From: an uncultured Chthonomonas sp.
GTDB lineage: Bacteria > Armatimonadota > Chthonomonadetes > Chthonomonadales > Chthonomonadaceae
Assembly (NCBI GenBank): GCA_903919615.1
Contig: CAIXIX010000488.1
Location: forward strand, 1-39,201
DNA: 39,201 nt
Direction of reading: 5' to 3'
Shown one piece after another: positions 1 through 9,334 of the stretch. A program made the position numbers and the translations under genes. A model generated the notes under the pieces. The model was not told the DNA's origin. It was given only the letters and a program-made list of their open reading frames with translations, and ran no database searches. The first letter of the stretch is position 1. Every line of letters starts with the position of its first letter.

Positions 1-297
1 CTGAACGTTGCCGGCAAAGGCCAGCGCCTTTATTCCGAGCACCATGGCGTCAATCAGCGCAAGCGTGCCTCTGGCAAAGGGCCAGTTGAGCCACTTCAGT
101 TTACCGATGATGCTCTTGTCGACATCCTCTCGCTGCGTCACGACTTCGCCGTTCGGGCGTCGACATGCGACTGCGAAGAACTTCGGGCTTCGCATCATCA
201 CGCCTTCGATCACCGCCTGCCCGCCATATTGCAATATTGCGGACGAGGAGGCTATAACGCGTTTTGTGTGCGTGCCGGTTATCTGACTGTCTCCCAT
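1..297 (-). CDS. DUF1385 (YqhQ-like) membrane protein, 5' part only
   Basis: The first 99 codons of a gene that runs off the left edge. It starts at ATG 297, 9 nt after AGGGA. Residues 24-33 read YGGQAVIEGV followed by MMRSP, the hallmark N-terminus of the DUF1385 family (COG3872), and TQREDVDKS, FARGTLALIDAMVLGIKAL also fit. Family members are predicted multi-pass membrane proteins of unknown biochemical role; the membrane part would lie outside this window. In Gram-positive and related bacteria this gene often sits next to rpmE and prfA, and the same adjacency is seen here. A terminator separates it from rpmE, so it probably has its own promoter or depends on read-through. Family assignment is firm; the function is unknown. 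Confidence 0.85.
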   Translation of the reverse strand, partial: MGDSQITGTHTKRVIASSSAILQYGGQAVIEGVMMRSPKFFAVACRRPNGEVVTQREDVDKSIIGKLKWLNWPFARGTLALIDAMVLGIKALAFAGNVQ

Positions 298-358
298 TTG
301 CTACATCCCTGCTCTATCGACGGGCGAACTTTCGCCACGCATTGGGGTGAGTGGAAGT

Positions 359-411
359 AAAAAAACAACCGCCGGTGCGCAGGACATTACATCTCCCACG
401 AACAGGCGGTT
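359..411 (-). terminator. Rho-independent terminator of rpmE
   Basis: On the minus strand a 7-bp stem AACCGCC/GGCGGTT (411-405 and 373-367) is followed, after one G, by a run of seven T (365-359). The loop is long (31 nt), so the stem may contain further structure. It lies 30 nt past the rpmE stop codon. Confidence 0.75.
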
Positions 412-440
412 TGTCATTTCCGAGGCTGCAGAAACTACTT

Positions 441-653
441 CTACTTTTTCTGTGCAAACTTCTCGTACTTCTGTCGGAACTTCTCAACGCGTCCTTCGGT
501 GTCGATCAGCTTCTGCTTACCCGTGTAGAACGGATGGCAGTTAGAGCAGATTTCAACTCGAATGCTGGGACGTGTGGAACGTGTATTAAACGTGTTGCCG
601 CACTGGCAAACAACGGTTGCCTCTTTATAATCGGGATGGATACCGGCCTTCAT
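441..653 (-). CDS. rpmE: 50S ribosomal protein L31, zinc-binding type
   Basis: A 70-residue protein that matches bacterial L31 along its whole length: MKAGIHPDY at the N-terminus, then [22 protein letters not shown] and GRVEKF. The four zinc ligands C16, C18, C36 and C39 are all present, so this is the C+ (zinc-containing) form and not the zinc-free YtiA-like paralogue. L31 is a large-subunit protein at the central protuberance, bridging to the small subunit. The start is ATG 653 because AGGAG stands 7 nt upstream and because L31 proteins begin here; the reading frame is open for ten more codons upstream without support. It is flanked by its own promoter and terminator, hence monocistronic. 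Confidence 0.97.
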   Translation of the reverse strand: MKAGIHPDYKEATVVCQCGNTFNTRSTRPSIRVEICSNCHPFYTGKQKLIDTEGRVEKFRQKYEKFAQKK

Positions 654-681
654 CAACGTTCTCCTCTCAGTAAGCCCACAC

Positions 682-711
682 ATTATATACGAAAGACGGT
701 CGCTTTCGCAA
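682..711 (-). promoter_or_regulatory. Promoter of rpmE
   Basis: On the minus strand TTGCGA (711-706), an 18-bp spacer, and a perfect TATAAT (687-682). Predicted transcription start is near 675, giving a leader of about 20 nt before the rpmE ATG. Confidence 0.7.
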
Positions 712-745
712 CAGTGATTCGCAAATAGACCGCGAATATCAGGAG

Positions 746-949
746 TTAGACTGAAATCTTATGCGCAAAACCGCACTTGTCGTGTGTGCCATCACAGTAT
801 GGCTTCTCTTTAGAGGCGCCGCACCGGCATAGCCAGACCGCCTCGTTTGGCGCGACCTCGATCTCTCGATCGTTTTCATCATGAAGCGTGATTGGTCCCT
901 CAACCTTGATTGGGCCGTTGTCGAATATTGTTACCTTGACGTCTGGCAT
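746..949 (-). CDS. CDGSH-type iron-sulfur domain protein
   Basis: A 67-residue protein with the CDGSH signature: C41-x-C43, then KPYCDGTH with C52 and H56, the 3Cys-1His set that holds a 2Fe-2S cluster in the mitoNEET family. The N-terminal half ([16 protein letters not shown]) is the short beta-rich lead-in common in bacterial single-domain members. There is no signal peptide or membrane anchor, so it is cytosolic. The start ATG 949 has AGGAG 6 nt upstream. Such proteins are thought to act in electron transfer or in Fe-S or redox sensing, but the partner here is unknown. It lies between the peptidase gene and rpmE on the same strand. Confidence 0.93.
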   Translation of the reverse strand: MPDVKVTIFDNGPIKVEGPITLHDENDREIEVAPNEAVWLCRCGASKEKPYCDGTHDKCGFAHKISV

Positions 950-994
950 TGGATTCTCCTAATTTGGTAAACGGGTAGTTTGGTTATAGCGAAC

Positions 995-2110
995 TTAGCC
1001 GTGAACCACCCTGAGGGTGGGAGATGGCTCAGCATCTAAAGATCGGCAGCCATCCTCGGTGCATGTTACGATATTCTCGATGCGCACGCCGAAGCGCCCA
1101 GGAAGGTAGATGCCGGGCTCGACAGAGAAGCACATTCCAGGTTTGAGTGGCGCGGTATTGCCCTTCACGATATAAGGCGGCTCGTGCGTAGAGAGTCCGA
1201 TGCCGTGCCCTGTGCGATGGACGAAGAACTCGCCGTATCCTGCATTCTCGATCACCGCGCGTGCTGCAGCGTCGACGCTCTCGCCGCTTACCCCCGGCTT
1301 CGCATGATTGCGCCCTGCAATGTGAGCGCGATATACGACATCGTAGACGCGATTTGCCTCATCGTCGCCAACATGCTTAAACGCGACGGTGCGCGTGATG
1401 TCCGATGCATACCCAGCCGACTTACATCCAGAGTCGATGATGACGATGTCGCCGGCTTTTAGCTTTGCCGTGCCGGTATGGTGGTGCGGCATCGCGCCAT
1501 TGGCCCCAAAACAGCAGAGCGGGGTGAATGACGGCGCCGTATCGAATCGGCTAAAGGCATCGAGGAGCCAGGATTGAAGCTCCAACTCGGTCATGCCCTC
1601 CGTCAGGATCTCCAGAGACTCTTCTACGATTTGATCGATCAGGTCTGCGGCAGCCTGCATCTCAGCGAGTTCGGCCTCTGTCTTGATCTCTCGAAGAGCC
1701 GCCATCGTATCGCCAATCGGTGCGAACGATGCCGCAGGATAGAGGCTCTGCAAGCCAAGGAGATGCACGCTGAGCAGCTCATCATCGACTAGCGCCTTGA
1801 AGTTCGCTCCGATACCTGCTCGGCGAATCCAGTCCTTCGCAGAGACGTGCCAGCCTGTCTCATCCTGCCAACCAGAAACATCCTTCACTGCCGCTGGCGT
1901 GGTCTGCGCCTGCCTCGCGTTCATCGCTGGCACCACAAACCCTGGCTCACCATGGGCCGGAACGAACAGGCCGACAAACCGCTCGTGCCCCCCCTCTTTC
2001 CAGCCGGTTAGGTACTGCATGTGGTCTGTGCCGGCCAGCAGGCCGAAATCGGCTTCTGCTGCCGTCAGCTGCCGCTGAAGCAGTTCAATTCTCCTGTTGT
2101 AATCCGACAT
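995..2110 (-). CDS. pepP: M24 family Xaa-Pro aminopeptidase
   Basis: A 371-residue pita-bread metallopeptidase. The N-terminal part is a creatinase-like domain (roughly 1-125: LLAGTDHMQYLTGW) and the C-terminal part is the M24 catalytic domain. The five metal ligands are recognisable: D in VIIDSGCK, D in SDITRTV, H in RTGHGIGL, E in SVEPGIYL and E in VRIENIV. It removes an N-terminal residue ahead of proline from peptides in the cytosol. The ATG at 2110 is chosen over a TTG seven codons upstream because GGAGG lies 9 nt before it. The pepP versus pepQ subtype cannot be decided here, so the symbol is tentative. It follows cysS after 38 bp and is probably cotranscribed. Confidence 0.9.
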   Translation of the reverse strand: MSDYNRRIELLQRQLTAAEADFGLLAGTDHMQYLTGWKEGGHERFVGLFVPAHGEPGFVVPAMNARQAQTTPAAVKDVSGWQDETGWHVSAKDWIRRAGIGANFKALVDDELLSVHLLGLQSLYPAASFAPIGDTMAALREIKTEAELAEMQAAADLIDQIVEESLEILTEGMTELELQSWLLDAFSRFDTAPSFTPLCCFGANGAMPHHHTGTAKLKAGDIVIIDSGCKSAGYASDITRTVAFKHVGDDEANRVYDVVYRAHIAGRNHAKPGVSGESVDAAARAVIENAGYGEFFVHRTGHGIGLSTHEPPYIVKGNTAPLKPGMCFSVEPGIYLPGRFGVRIENIVTCTEDGCRSLDAEPSPTLRVVHG

Positions 2111-2148
2111 CGTATCCTGCCTCCAGGTCAATCCACTTCGGGCTGAAG

Positions 2149-3543
2149 CTACAGGGCTTTGGAACGCACGGTGGTGCCCGTTGGACCATCCCCTACTTCG
2201 TACCCAAGAGCGATTAGCTCATTTCGGATCTGATCCGATTTTGCCCAATCTTTGGCCTTGCGGGCCTCATTTCTGCTTGCAACTAGCTGCGCAACCTGCT
2301 CCGGTATCGCGTCTGGCTGCCGGGCCACTCTCTCAGCGATATCTAGCCCAAGGATAGCGTCGAATTCACACCATAGACTGAAGCTGCCATAGGAGTTCAA
2401 AAGGCCAACCGCCTGCGGAATTCCAAGGTCATCGTAGACCGCGTTAAGCACTCGCTCCCGCGCTGCCGCGTAGGCCGTTGGGTCGCCTGAGAGCGGATCT
2501 GAGTTCGGTGAGAGGCTATAGACGCGGCGCAGACCCGAGGTTGCAGCATCCATGGCCTCGAGGGAGAAGTTCAACTCCGACCGGTAATGCGCCTGAAAAC
2601 AGAAGTAACGGTACGCAAGCGGATCGTAGCCGGCATCGATCAATGTCTGCAGGGTGCTGATCTTGGGTCGCTGATCATCGGTTTGCTGGGTCAGCTTGGA
2701 CTTCGATAGCTTTCCACCGTTCATCAGGAGGAACTCGCCATGCATCCAGTAGTTTACAAACGGGTGATGCGTGGCGCACTCACTCTGCGCGATCTCGTTC
2801 GTGTGATGCACCGGAATATGGTCAACACCGCCGCAGTGAATATCGAAGGTATCGCCAAGATACTTCATCGACATCGCTGAGCACTCGATGTGCCAGCCCG
2901 GGTACCCTGTGCCCCATGGGCTTTCCCACTTCATAATATGGCTCGGCTTGTTAAGAAACCAGAGCACGAAATCGGAAGGATTGCGCTTCGTCTCGTCTGA
3001 GACGACCTCGTCTCGGCTCGTTCTCTGCTTATCGAGCTGGAGACGTGCGAGTTTGCCGTATTCGTCGTCTCGGGAGGTGTCGAAATAGACCCCTTCGGAG
3101 GTGACGTAGGTGTACCCGTTCTCCTCCAACCGCTTAATAATTCCGATCATCTCCGCGACGTGTCCTGTCGCGCGCGGGGTGACCTCTGGCCGCTCAATGT
3201 TGAGGCGATCTGTATCTTTAAAGAACGCAGCCTCGTAAAACAGCGCGATTTCCCAGGGAGTTTTGTTTTCCCGGGCTGCCGCAGTCTGCATTTTGTCATC
3301 GCCATCGTCGGCATCGCTAGTCATATGACCAACGTCGGTTATGTTCATGACATGGCGCACTTCGTAACCAGAGAAGCGGAGCGTGCGCCGGAGCACATCC
3401 TCAAAAACATAAGTGCGTAGATTACCGATGTGAGCGTAGTTGTACACCGTCGGACCGCAACAATAGAGGGTGGCGAGCGGCGGGCTCAGCGGCACAAACT
3501 CCTCTTTTCGTCGCGTCATGGTGTTGTAAATCGACAGTGGCAT
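2149..3543 (-). CDS. cysS: Cysteine--tRNA ligase
   Basis: A 464-residue class Ia aminoacyl-tRNA synthetase that charges tRNA-Cys. The Rossmann fold opens with LYCCGPTVYNYAHIGNLRTY: C29 is the first zinc ligand and HIGN (38-41) is the HIGH motif. GWHIECSAM and the HH pair of HIPVHHTNE supply further zinc ligands and specificity residues. The KMSKS loop reads KLSKSK (278-283), a common variant. The C-terminal part (SRNEARKAKDWAKSDQIRNEL, GTTVRSK) is typical CysS helical domain. ATG 3543 begins with MPLSIYNTMTR as in homologues; an upstream in-frame GTG at 3573 has no family support. It has its own promoter and is followed closely by the peptidase gene. Confidence 0.97.
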   Translation of the reverse strand: MPLSIYNTMTRRKEEFVPLSPPLATLYCCGPTVYNYAHIGNLRTYVFEDVLRRTLRFSGYEVRHVMNITDVGHMTSDADDGDDKMQTAAARENKTPWEIALFYEAAFFKDTDRLNIERPEVTPRATGHVAEMIGIIKRLEENGYTYVTSEGVYFDTSRDDEYGKLARLQLDKQRTSRDEVVSDETKRNPSDFVLWFLNKPSHIMKWESPWGTGYPGWHIECSAMSMKYLGDTFDIHCGGVDHIPVHHTNEIAQSECATHHPFVNYWMHGEFLLMNGGKLSKSKLTQQTDDQRPKISTLQTLIDAGYDPLAYRYFCFQAHYRSELNFSLEAMDAATSGLRRVYSLSPNSDPLSGDPTAYAAARERVLNAVYDDLGIPQAVGLLNSYGSFSLWCEFDAILGLDIAERVARQPDAIPEQVAQLVASRNEARKAKDWAKSDQIRNELIALGYEVGDGPTGTTVRSKAL

Positions 3544-3620
3544 GTTGGAATGCTTCCCTCGTAAAATCGTCACACGGCGTTATGGTTGTGTTCAACAGCG
3601 AACCATTAAACAATTTGTAG

Positions 3621-3629
3621 ATTATACCA
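3621..3629 (-). promoter_or_regulatory. Extended -10 promoter of cysS
   Basis: On the minus strand TGG followed directly by TATAAT (3629-3621), the extended -10 form TGnTATAAT. The -35 region is weak, as is usual for this promoter class. Predicted start is near 3614, giving a leader of about 70 nt before the cysS ATG. Confidence 0.65.
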
Positions 3630-3716
3630 GACGGTACGAATCGCAACCTTCTAAAATTGCGCACCGTCGAACTATGCAACTTAATGCGATGCGCAGTAAG
3701 CGGCGCAACGTAACAA

Positions 3717-4652
3717 TTATTCCTGGCGCTGGCTAAAGCTAGCAGATCCTCTTAATTCCGCGAAAAACAGGTACTGCTGCGCCCAGCCGGCGTAGCCTCC
3801 AAAGTGGGATCGATAGCTGTCCGCCAGATCGTTATAGACTTTTGCGGTAAGGGACCGCTGCGAGTATTCCGAATGAAATAGCCGCACGCCAACCTGCCTC
3901 GTGTGTGTATCAATCGGAACAGCGTCATCTTTGTCGAGACAGAAAAGGCAGATGCAATCTGCAACCTTTGCGCCAATGCCAGGCAGCAGCGTAAGCTCCC
4001 TGTGCGCCTCTTCGTATGGCGCCTGCCGTAGATTCATTAGCCAGTCTTCCGACCTTGCATCGAGGATCTCTGCGAGCTGAATAATGCGCGGGGCGCGAAA
4101 TCCCCACAGATCGCTCCTGAGGAGGCTTTCATCCGCATTACGTATTGAATGAACCGAGGGAAATGAGTTGAGATTGATTTCCGGACCGCCTTCGATTGGC
4201 AGCCTGATACGGGCCCCATATCGTTCGGTAAGCTTTCGAACGCTTCTCTCAATTTTAATCACGGTGTTACAACTGGCGCATTGAAACGAGAAGAAGCACT
4301 CAACAGGATCCTGGCGCATAATTCGAAGGCCACGAAATGCCGATACGGCAGAGCGAATGGCTGGCACGGCTGAGATCCACTCGGAGTAGAGCGATTCCAG
4401 AGACACTTCCAGGCGAAACAGACTGGCAAACAGGTCAAAACGATCTGGATCAGGAAATGTTTGCCAGAAGATCGGAGCTGAGGGATCTCCATCCTGCTGC
4501 ATGCAGGCGACAGCCATGTCTCCAACGGTGCCCCACCAAACGCCATCAGAAGACCGCTGCCAGCGAAAACATTGCCCCGACTTCAGCGTAGCCGAAAGGT
4601 TGAAAGGTTCATCATTCGATTGCCAGACATTCTTGAGGTGATCCCACGTCAC
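3717..4652 (-). CDS. ogg: OGG1-type 8-oxoguanine DNA glycosylase / AP lyase
   Basis: A 311-residue bifunctional base-excision repair enzyme of the OGG1 family, which removes 8-oxoguanine paired with cytosine. The N-terminal domain has the LKSGQCFRW motif (24-31). The helix-hairpin-helix plus Gly/Pro-Asp motif is LPGIGAKVADCICLF followed by AVPIDTHTRQV: the catalytic lysine is K229 and the catalytic aspartate D248, both present. The gene starts with GTG 4652, which overlaps the upstream gene's TGA as GTGA, with GAGGAA a few bases upstream. It is the last gene of the mreC-mreD-hydrolase-ogg run. Eukaryote-like OGG1 is less common in bacteria than MutM; family call is firm. Confidence 0.93.
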   Translation of the reverse strand: MTWDHLKNVWQSNDEPFNLSATLKSGQCFRWQRSSDGVWWGTVGDMAVACMQQDGDPSAPIFWQTFPDPDRFDLFASLFRLEVSLESLYSEWISAVPAIRSAVSAFRGLRIMRQDPVECFFSFQCASCNTVIKIERSVRKLTERYGARIRLPIEGGPEINLNSFPSVHSIRNADESLLRSDLWGFRAPRIIQLAEILDARSEDWLMNLRQAPYEEAHRELTLLPGIGAKVADCICLFCLDKDDAVPIDTHTRQVGVRLFHSEYSQRSLTAKVYNDLADSYRSHFGGYAGWAQQYLFFAELRGSASFSQRQE

Positions 4653-5959
4653 GCGGCTTCCTCGTTGCGTTTGCCAATTATTTGCACGGGGGCAGAGATC
4701 CAGTAGGGTCCGTACTCGCCATCAAATTCCGCCTCAACTATGGCGGCCTTTGTCAGCGCACGTCTCTTACGGACCGTGCCGGAAAATTGATCAAGGCCTT
4801 CTTTTGTCATCTCCATCTGCTGCCACTTGGAGTTTCGAAAGTCACGCGATTCCGATATTGCGACCCAGACGGATGCGCGCCTAAGTCCCGGCATGTCTTG
4901 GAGTTCAAAGCGACAGGTGGAGGCAGTCTCTGAAAACTTGGGTTCTAACGTTGGAAGAAACGTGCCGGAGATCGACGCATTAAAGAACTCCTTAATGGCA
5001 GACCTAAAGCGTTTTGCGTCTTGAATATAATGGCTCTGGTTGGGAACGTGGAGAACTGTCTTGGGGCCATCTAGCCCTCCCCAGTAAAGATTAATCGCAT
5101 CGGTTGCCCAGTACTGATCGTTTGCGCCATTAATTATGAGTTTAGGGATCGAGATGCGCTCCACATAGGTATATGGGTCGATTATCCTTGCCAGGGCATA
5201 TCCCTCCGGGGTATTCAGTCCCTCGGTAAGCCCAGCGTTGGAATAGTCGCTTATCTGTTCGCTATAACCCTGGAAGACTTCAAGCTGATGTGGTATCTGT
5301 TCAAAGACATTCAGGTTGTCGAACACGACAGGGGCGATTGCAATTACCCGGCTGTCGACTGCCCCGATTAGCCAGGTAGTCCATCCGCGCTTGCTCGCGC
5401 CGGAAACGACAAACTCCATTTCATCTTTAGATCGACCAGGGAGCGTAGCCGAGTACTGATCGATTGCTGTCATGGCGGCCGCTGCGCTTTTCACCATCGG
5501 CAGCAGCAATATGCATTCGGGGTCGCCAGTTTCAAGGTGTTCCAGCAGCGTGTGAACGATGAGCGCATCCTCAGTCAGTCCACCAAAGAGTGGTTGATTA
5601 GGTACGTCGAAGAGAAAGGCTGCAATTCGTCCCGTCGTTGAGGCATAGTCGCGGCCGATCTCTTCAATAAGAGGTGTGCACGGACCGTCAGCCATCACCG
5701 TCAGCAGGCAAGTTTTAAGGCATTGTGGGGTCTCTGGTACGAAGAGGGTGAGACGGTGTCTCCATTCGGCGCCATGCCATACCTGGCTGACAAGATTGAG
5801 ATCCACGCGAGTTACCCCAGATTGTGCTGCAGACACTTCCTGGGCGATGTCGGAAACCACGCTCCATTGAAGAGCAGGGTCTGGCCTACTCACATAGTCG
5901 GAAAGCGCTTCATTGAGGGTCAAACGGATCTCCTGTTCGTCGATTGGAAAGATGTTCAC
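4649..5959 (-). CDS. PhoPQ-activated pathogenicity-related family alpha/beta hydrolase
   Basis: A 436-residue protein matching the PhoPQ_related family (PF10142; Salmonella PqaA-like). The family core is clear: FVVSGASKRGWTTWL with nucleophile S189, AIAPVVFDNLN, the HQLEVFQGYSEQISDY stretch, DPYTYVERISIPKLIINGANDQYW, NLYWGGL and VPNQSHY, giving a Ser-Asp-His triad. The C-terminal domain (about 335-436) is a beta-rich module typical of the family. Unlike many members, this one shows no signal peptide, so it looks cytosolic. The start GTG 5959 has no convincing ribosome-binding site, 17 bp after mreD stops. The substrate is unknown, and the link to PhoPQ regulation belongs to enterobacteria only. 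Its place between mreD and ogg is unusual. Confidence 0.85.
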   Translation of the reverse strand: MNIFPIDEQEIRLTLNEALSDYVSRPDPALQWSVVSDIAQEVSAAQSGVTRVDLNLVSQVWHGAEWRHRLTLFVPETPQCLKTCLLTVMADGPCTPLIEEIGRDYASTTGRIAAFLFDVPNQPLFGGLTEDALIVHTLLEHLETGDPECILLLPMVKSAAAAMTAIDQYSATLPGRSKDEMEFVVSGASKRGWTTWLIGAVDSRVIAIAPVVFDNLNVFEQIPHQLEVFQGYSEQISDYSNAGLTEGLNTPEGYALARIIDPYTYVERISIPKLIINGANDQYWATDAINLYWGGLDGPKTVLHVPNQSHYIQDAKRFRSAIKEFFNASISGTFLPTLEPKFSETASTCRFELQDMPGLRRASVWVAISESRDFRNSKWQQMEMTKEGLDQFSGTVRKRRALTKAAIVEAEFDGEYGPYWISAPVQIIGKRNEEAA

Positions 5960-5976
5960 GGTTTCCAGATCATCGA

Positions 5977-6489
5977 CTAAATTGTTGCGGATGCCTTTGC
6001 AGGCTTCAGTAAGCGCCGAACGAGAAAATAGAGTGGCACTGCGATGGCAGAATTGTACACAACCTCGAGCCCTACTCCGCGCATCCAGAGGAAAACGCGA
6101 AAGTGCGGATCAAAGGCAAAAAACAGCAGTTCCGTAGCGACGGTGCCAACTGCCACAGTCGCAGTGGCAATCATGATGTTCTCGCGGAAAATTCGTTCCT
6201 CAAGCCAACCAATGACGAAGCAGGTTATCGTTCTGCTTACAATGGTGCTGCCATATCCACCCAGATGAGGTGGCGGCGAGGCACATGCAGCGGTGAGCAT
6301 CCCGGCAAAACAACCGGTACCGGCGCCTTCATTCGCGCCAAAAAACTGGGACGCAAGCAAGGCGACCGTCAATACGATATCTGGCCTACCTCCTCGAATC
6401 CCGACGGAGTTTGCAAAAACGCATTGAAGCGCCGCCGCGAGTATCAGCAGGAGCATTAGAGGGATTGCATGCTTCGGGTTGATGTTCAA
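5977..6489 (-). CDS. mreD: Rod shape-determining protein MreD
   Basis: A 170-residue integral membrane protein with about five hydrophobic segments (roughly 8-28, 38-50, 55-75, 100-125, 140-160). GGRPDIVLTVALLASQFFG and GAGTGCFAGMLTAA fit the MreD pattern of a short loop with RPD before the second helix and a glycine-rich third helix. MreD is part of the elongasome that guides lateral wall synthesis with MreB, MreC and RodA. The start codon is TTG 6489, overlapping the mreC stop (TTGA), with GGTGG as a weak ribosome-binding site, so translation is probably coupled. Order mreC-mreD is standard; no mreB lies nearby. Confidence 0.88.
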   Translation of the reverse strand: MNINPKHAIPLMLLLILAAALQCVFANSVGIRGGRPDIVLTVALLASQFFGANEGAGTGCFAGMLTAACASPPPHLGGYGSTIVSRTITCFVIGWLEERIFRENIMIATATVAVGTVATELLFFAFDPHFRVFLWMRGVGLEVVYNSAIAVPLYFLVRRLLKPAKASATI

Positions 6490-7313
6490 CGGACCACCAC
6501 GTACACCTGCTCAAGCGTATCATATGCCACATGGGGTTGAACACGCACGGATTTACTGCCTGTTGATGGATCGAGGCTGACTTCGCAAACCGCCCCAATA
6601 AGGATTCCTGCTGGATAGACGCCCCCTAGACCCGAAGTAACAACGGTGTCTCCGACCTTTACATCCGAGCCACTGGGCAGCGCAACCATGGTAAGTGTTT
6701 TGGAGTTATCCCCCTCGCAGACGGCAACCGCACGCGATTCAGGTCGTTGTATGCGCCCTCCGACACCTGATTTCTGATCCGTAAGCATGAGAACTACCGA
6801 CGTGCCGGGTTCGACTTCGATGACTCTTCCAACAAGTCCATCTCGCGTAACGACCACGCTCGCGACCGTTACCCCATCGTTACTGCCTCGTGAAATTATA
6901 AAGGTGTCATATTTTGCATCGGGACGCAGCGCAACCACATCGGCAGCCAGCATTGGGTGTTCAGAGCGTTTTCTAAATCCGAGGTCATCGCGCAACCGGT
7001 CCAGGTTTATCTGCGCTTCCCGAAGCTTGTTGTTTTCGCCCTGCAGTTCAGCAACCTGGATACGCAGCTTTTGATTTTCATCTGCAAGCCTGCGCGATCG
7101 CGTGATCCACTCGGTACGATGCGCAAAGCCATGGACTGCGCCGCCAACAAAGCGTGACGGAAGGGAGACGATCCCACGCAATAAGCCAGCAATATAATCG
7201 GGCTTACCCGCTTCTAAGCGCCTGTTATGCCACACACCGGCAAAGGTGCCGAGCAGGACGAAGAATAGCGCAACCCAGTACTTTTGAGCCTTCCGCGCTC
7301 TTTCGGCACGCAT
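6486..7313 (-). CDS. mreC: Rod shape-determining protein MreC
   Basis: A 275-residue protein with the MreC plan: short basic cytosolic start, one membrane helix (about 12-28), a periplasmic coiled coil (about 75-112; [20 protein letters not shown]) and two beta barrels with the family signatures [29 protein letters not shown], and [20 protein letters not shown]. It scaffolds the elongasome by contacting PBP2-type transpeptidases. ATG 7313 has GGAG 9 nt upstream. It is the first gene of a run that continues with mreD, the hydrolase and ogg, and it diverges from lepA; a minus-strand promoter must lie in 7314-7490, but I cannot place it with confidence. Confidence 0.93.
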   Translation of the reverse strand: MRAERARKAQKYWVALFFVLLGTFAGVWHNRRLEAGKPDYIAGLLRGIVSLPSRFVGGAVHGFAHRTEWITRSRRLADENQKLRIQVAELQGENNKLREAQINLDRLRDDLGFRKRSEHPMLAADVVALRPDAKYDTFIISRGSNDGVTVASVVVTRDGLVGRVIEVEPGTSVVLMLTDQKSGVGGRIQRPESRAVAVCEGDNSKTLTMVALPSGSDVKVGDTVVTSGLGGVYPAGILIGAVCEVSLDPSTGSKSVRVQPHVAYDTLEQVYVVVR

Positions 7314-7487
7314 CTAACAACTCCAGGGGATCTGTACTCGATATTTGAGGACGAGATATCATGCATTCCGGTTTTGCGTTCCAGTATTAATGCGAAGATA
7401 TCCCCTGATAGACTACCACACAAACGACAAGGCCATTTGACAAGCGGGCAGTTGAGATACAGCCAACCCGGCAGCTTAAGGCCGATA

Positions 7488-7496
7488 TGCTATACT
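7488..7496 (+). promoter_or_regulatory. Candidate extended -10 promoter of lepA
   Basis: TGCTATACT (TG, one base, TATACT), an extended -10 element, with no good -35 at the expected distance. A TTGACA at 7437-7442 is too far away to pair with it. The predicted start is near 7503, 24 nt before the lepA ATG. Confidence 0.5.
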
Positions 7497-7526
7497 ATCC
7501 GGTACTATGGGAGGATTGCGTTTCGT

Positions 7527-9326
7527 ATGAACCAGGACCACATTCGTAATTTCTGTATCATTGCACATGTTGATCATGGTAAGTCGACTCTTGCGGATCG
7601 ACTGATTGAGGCTACCGACACAATCGCTCGGCGAGACATGCAAGCGCAACTTCTGGATACAATGGACCTGGAGCGTGAGCGCGGCATTACCATTAAAATG
7701 ACCGCAGTGCGGCTTAACTATATCGCGCGCGACGGTCAGGAATACCAGTTTAACCTAATCGATACACCCGGCCATGTAGACTTCACTTACGAGGTATCGC
7801 GGTCGTTGGCTGCCTGTGAAGGCGCATTGCTCGTGGTTGACGCGGCTCAGGGAGTTGAAGCGCAGACGCTTGCGAATGTCAATCTCGCGTACCAAAACAA
7901 CCTTGAGTTGATTCCCGTAATCAATAAAATCGATCTCCCTGCAGCAGACCCCGAAAGAGTGCGGGAAGAGATTGAAAACGTTCTCTCGCTAGATGCCTCC
8001 CATGCCGTCCTCGCAAGCGCTAAAGCCGGCATCGGCATTTCTGAAATACTCGAAGCGGTGGTCGAATACATTCCGCCGCCTCGAGGCAATGTGAACGCAC
8101 CCCTCCGCGCCTTAGTATTTGACAGCAAATTTGACCAGTATATGGGGGTTGTTTGCTACGTACGCGTTGTAGACGGCGAGATACGCGCAGGGCAGAAAAT
8201 CCGGTTCATGGCGACCGGCAAAGAGTTCGAAGTTATCGAGGTAGGTACTTTTGCCCCGCAGCGCCGGATTGGTGAGGCGATTCTCACTGGCGAAGTAGGG
8301 TATGTTGCGGCAAGCATAAAAACTATTGGCGAGGCAAATGTCGGCGATACGGTAACCAATTCATCGCATCCGGCAACGGAAGCACTGTCCGGCTACCGCA
8401 AAGCCAAACCGATGGTGTTTTGCGGCCTCTATCCCATGGACGGTTCGGACTACCCGAACCTTCGCGAGGCGCTTGGCAAACTACAGCTCAATGATGCGGC
8501 GATAACCTATGAGCCTGAAACCTCCGCCGCTTTGGGCTTCGGCTTCCGATGCGGGTTTCTTGGGCTGCTCCACATGGATGTTGTACAGGAGCGGCTTGAA
8601 CGGGAGTTTGACCTCTCTCTGATCGCAACGTCGCCGTCTGTAATCTATCGAGTGCACAAGACCGATGGCAAAGTCGAAGAGGTAGATAATCCGGCCGACA
8701 TGCCTCCCGTCACGCAGATCGAAAGTACTGAAGAGCCCTATGTCGATGCCACCGTCATGTTGCCGTCGACCTACTACGGAACGGTGATGGAGCTTGCCCG
8801 GGATCGCCGCGGAGAGTTTGTAAAGGTTGAATACCCGGCTCCTGAACGCGTGATGCTTTATTTCAGAATCCCGCTTTCCGAAATCCTGATGGACTTCTTC
8901 GACCAACTGAAGTCCCGTACCAAGGGCTACGCAAGTTTTGACTATGAACTGAGCGGCTATCAGGAATCGCGCCTCGTCAAAATTGATGTCAACATGAATG
9001 GCGATCCTGTAGATGCGCTCTCTTTTATAACACACCGAGATAAGGCGTATGGGCGCGCTAAACTGTTTGTCGAAAAGCTGAAGGAAGTCGTCCCCAGGCA
9101 GCAGTACGAAGTTCGCATTCAGGCTGCGATCGGCGGTAAAGTCATTGCCGCTGAGTCTGTTAAGGCATTCCGCAAAAATGTTATTGCGAAGTGTTATGGC
9201 GGTGACATCACTCGAAAGCGCAAACTCCTTGAGAAACAGAAGGAGGGCAAAAAGCGCATGAAGCAGGTTGGTTCCATCGAAATTCCCCAGGAGGCATTCC
9301 TCTCGGTTCTTAAGATCGGCGAGTAG
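7527..9326 (+). CDS. lepA: Elongation factor 4 (ribosome back-translocating GTPase)
   Basis: A 599-residue translational GTPase, full length for LepA/EF4. The G1 loop is AHVDHGKST (13-21), the G2 region RERGITIK, G3 DTPGH and G4 NKID. Domains II and III follow, and the LepA-specific C-terminal domain is intact ([24 protein letters not shown] trimmed, then [23 protein letters not shown] and the IPQEAF end). It acts on stalled or mistranslocated ribosomes. The reading frame is open far upstream to 7284, but ATG 7527 is the start: the sequence [20 protein letters not shown] is the canonical N-terminus and GGGAGG lies 12 nt upstream. proB follows after 65 bp on the same strand. Confidence 0.98.
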   Translation: MNQDHIRNFCIIAHVDHGKSTLADRLIEATDTIARRDMQAQLLDTMDLERERGITIKMTAVRLNYIARDGQEYQFNLIDTPGHVDFTYEVSRSLAACEGALLVVDAAQGVEAQTLANVNLAYQNNLELIPVINKIDLPAADPERVREEIENVLSLDASHAVLASAKAGIGISEILEAVVEYIPPPRGNVNAPLRALVFDSKFDQYMGVVCYVRVVDGEIRAGQKIRFMATGKEFEVIEVGTFAPQRRIGEAILTGEVGYVAASIKTIGEANVGDTVTNSSHPATEALSGYRKAKPMVFCGLYPMDGSDYPNLREALGKLQLNDAAITYEPETSAALGFGFRCGFLGLLHMDVVQERLEREFDLSLIATSPSVIYRVHKTDGKVEEVDNPADMPPVTQIESTEEPYVDATVMLPSTYYGTVMELARDRRGEFVKVEYPAPERVMLYFRIPLSEILMDFFDQLKSRTKGYASFDYELSGYQESRLVKIDVNMNGDPVDALSFITHRDKAYGRAKLFVEKLKEVVPRQQYEVRIQAAIGGKVIAAESVKAFRKNVIAKCYGGDITRKRKLLEKQKEGKKRMKQVGSIEIPQEAFLSVLKIGE

Positions 9327-9334
9327 AACTCCGT

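Noticed and set aside
7437-7442. TTGACA as -35 for lepA
   Set aside because: The nearest good -10 (7491) is 48 bp away, and nothing fits at 16-18 bp.
7284-7526. N-terminal extension of LepA
   Set aside because: The family starts exactly at ATG 7527, which has GGGAGG upstream; the extension covers the divergent promoter region.
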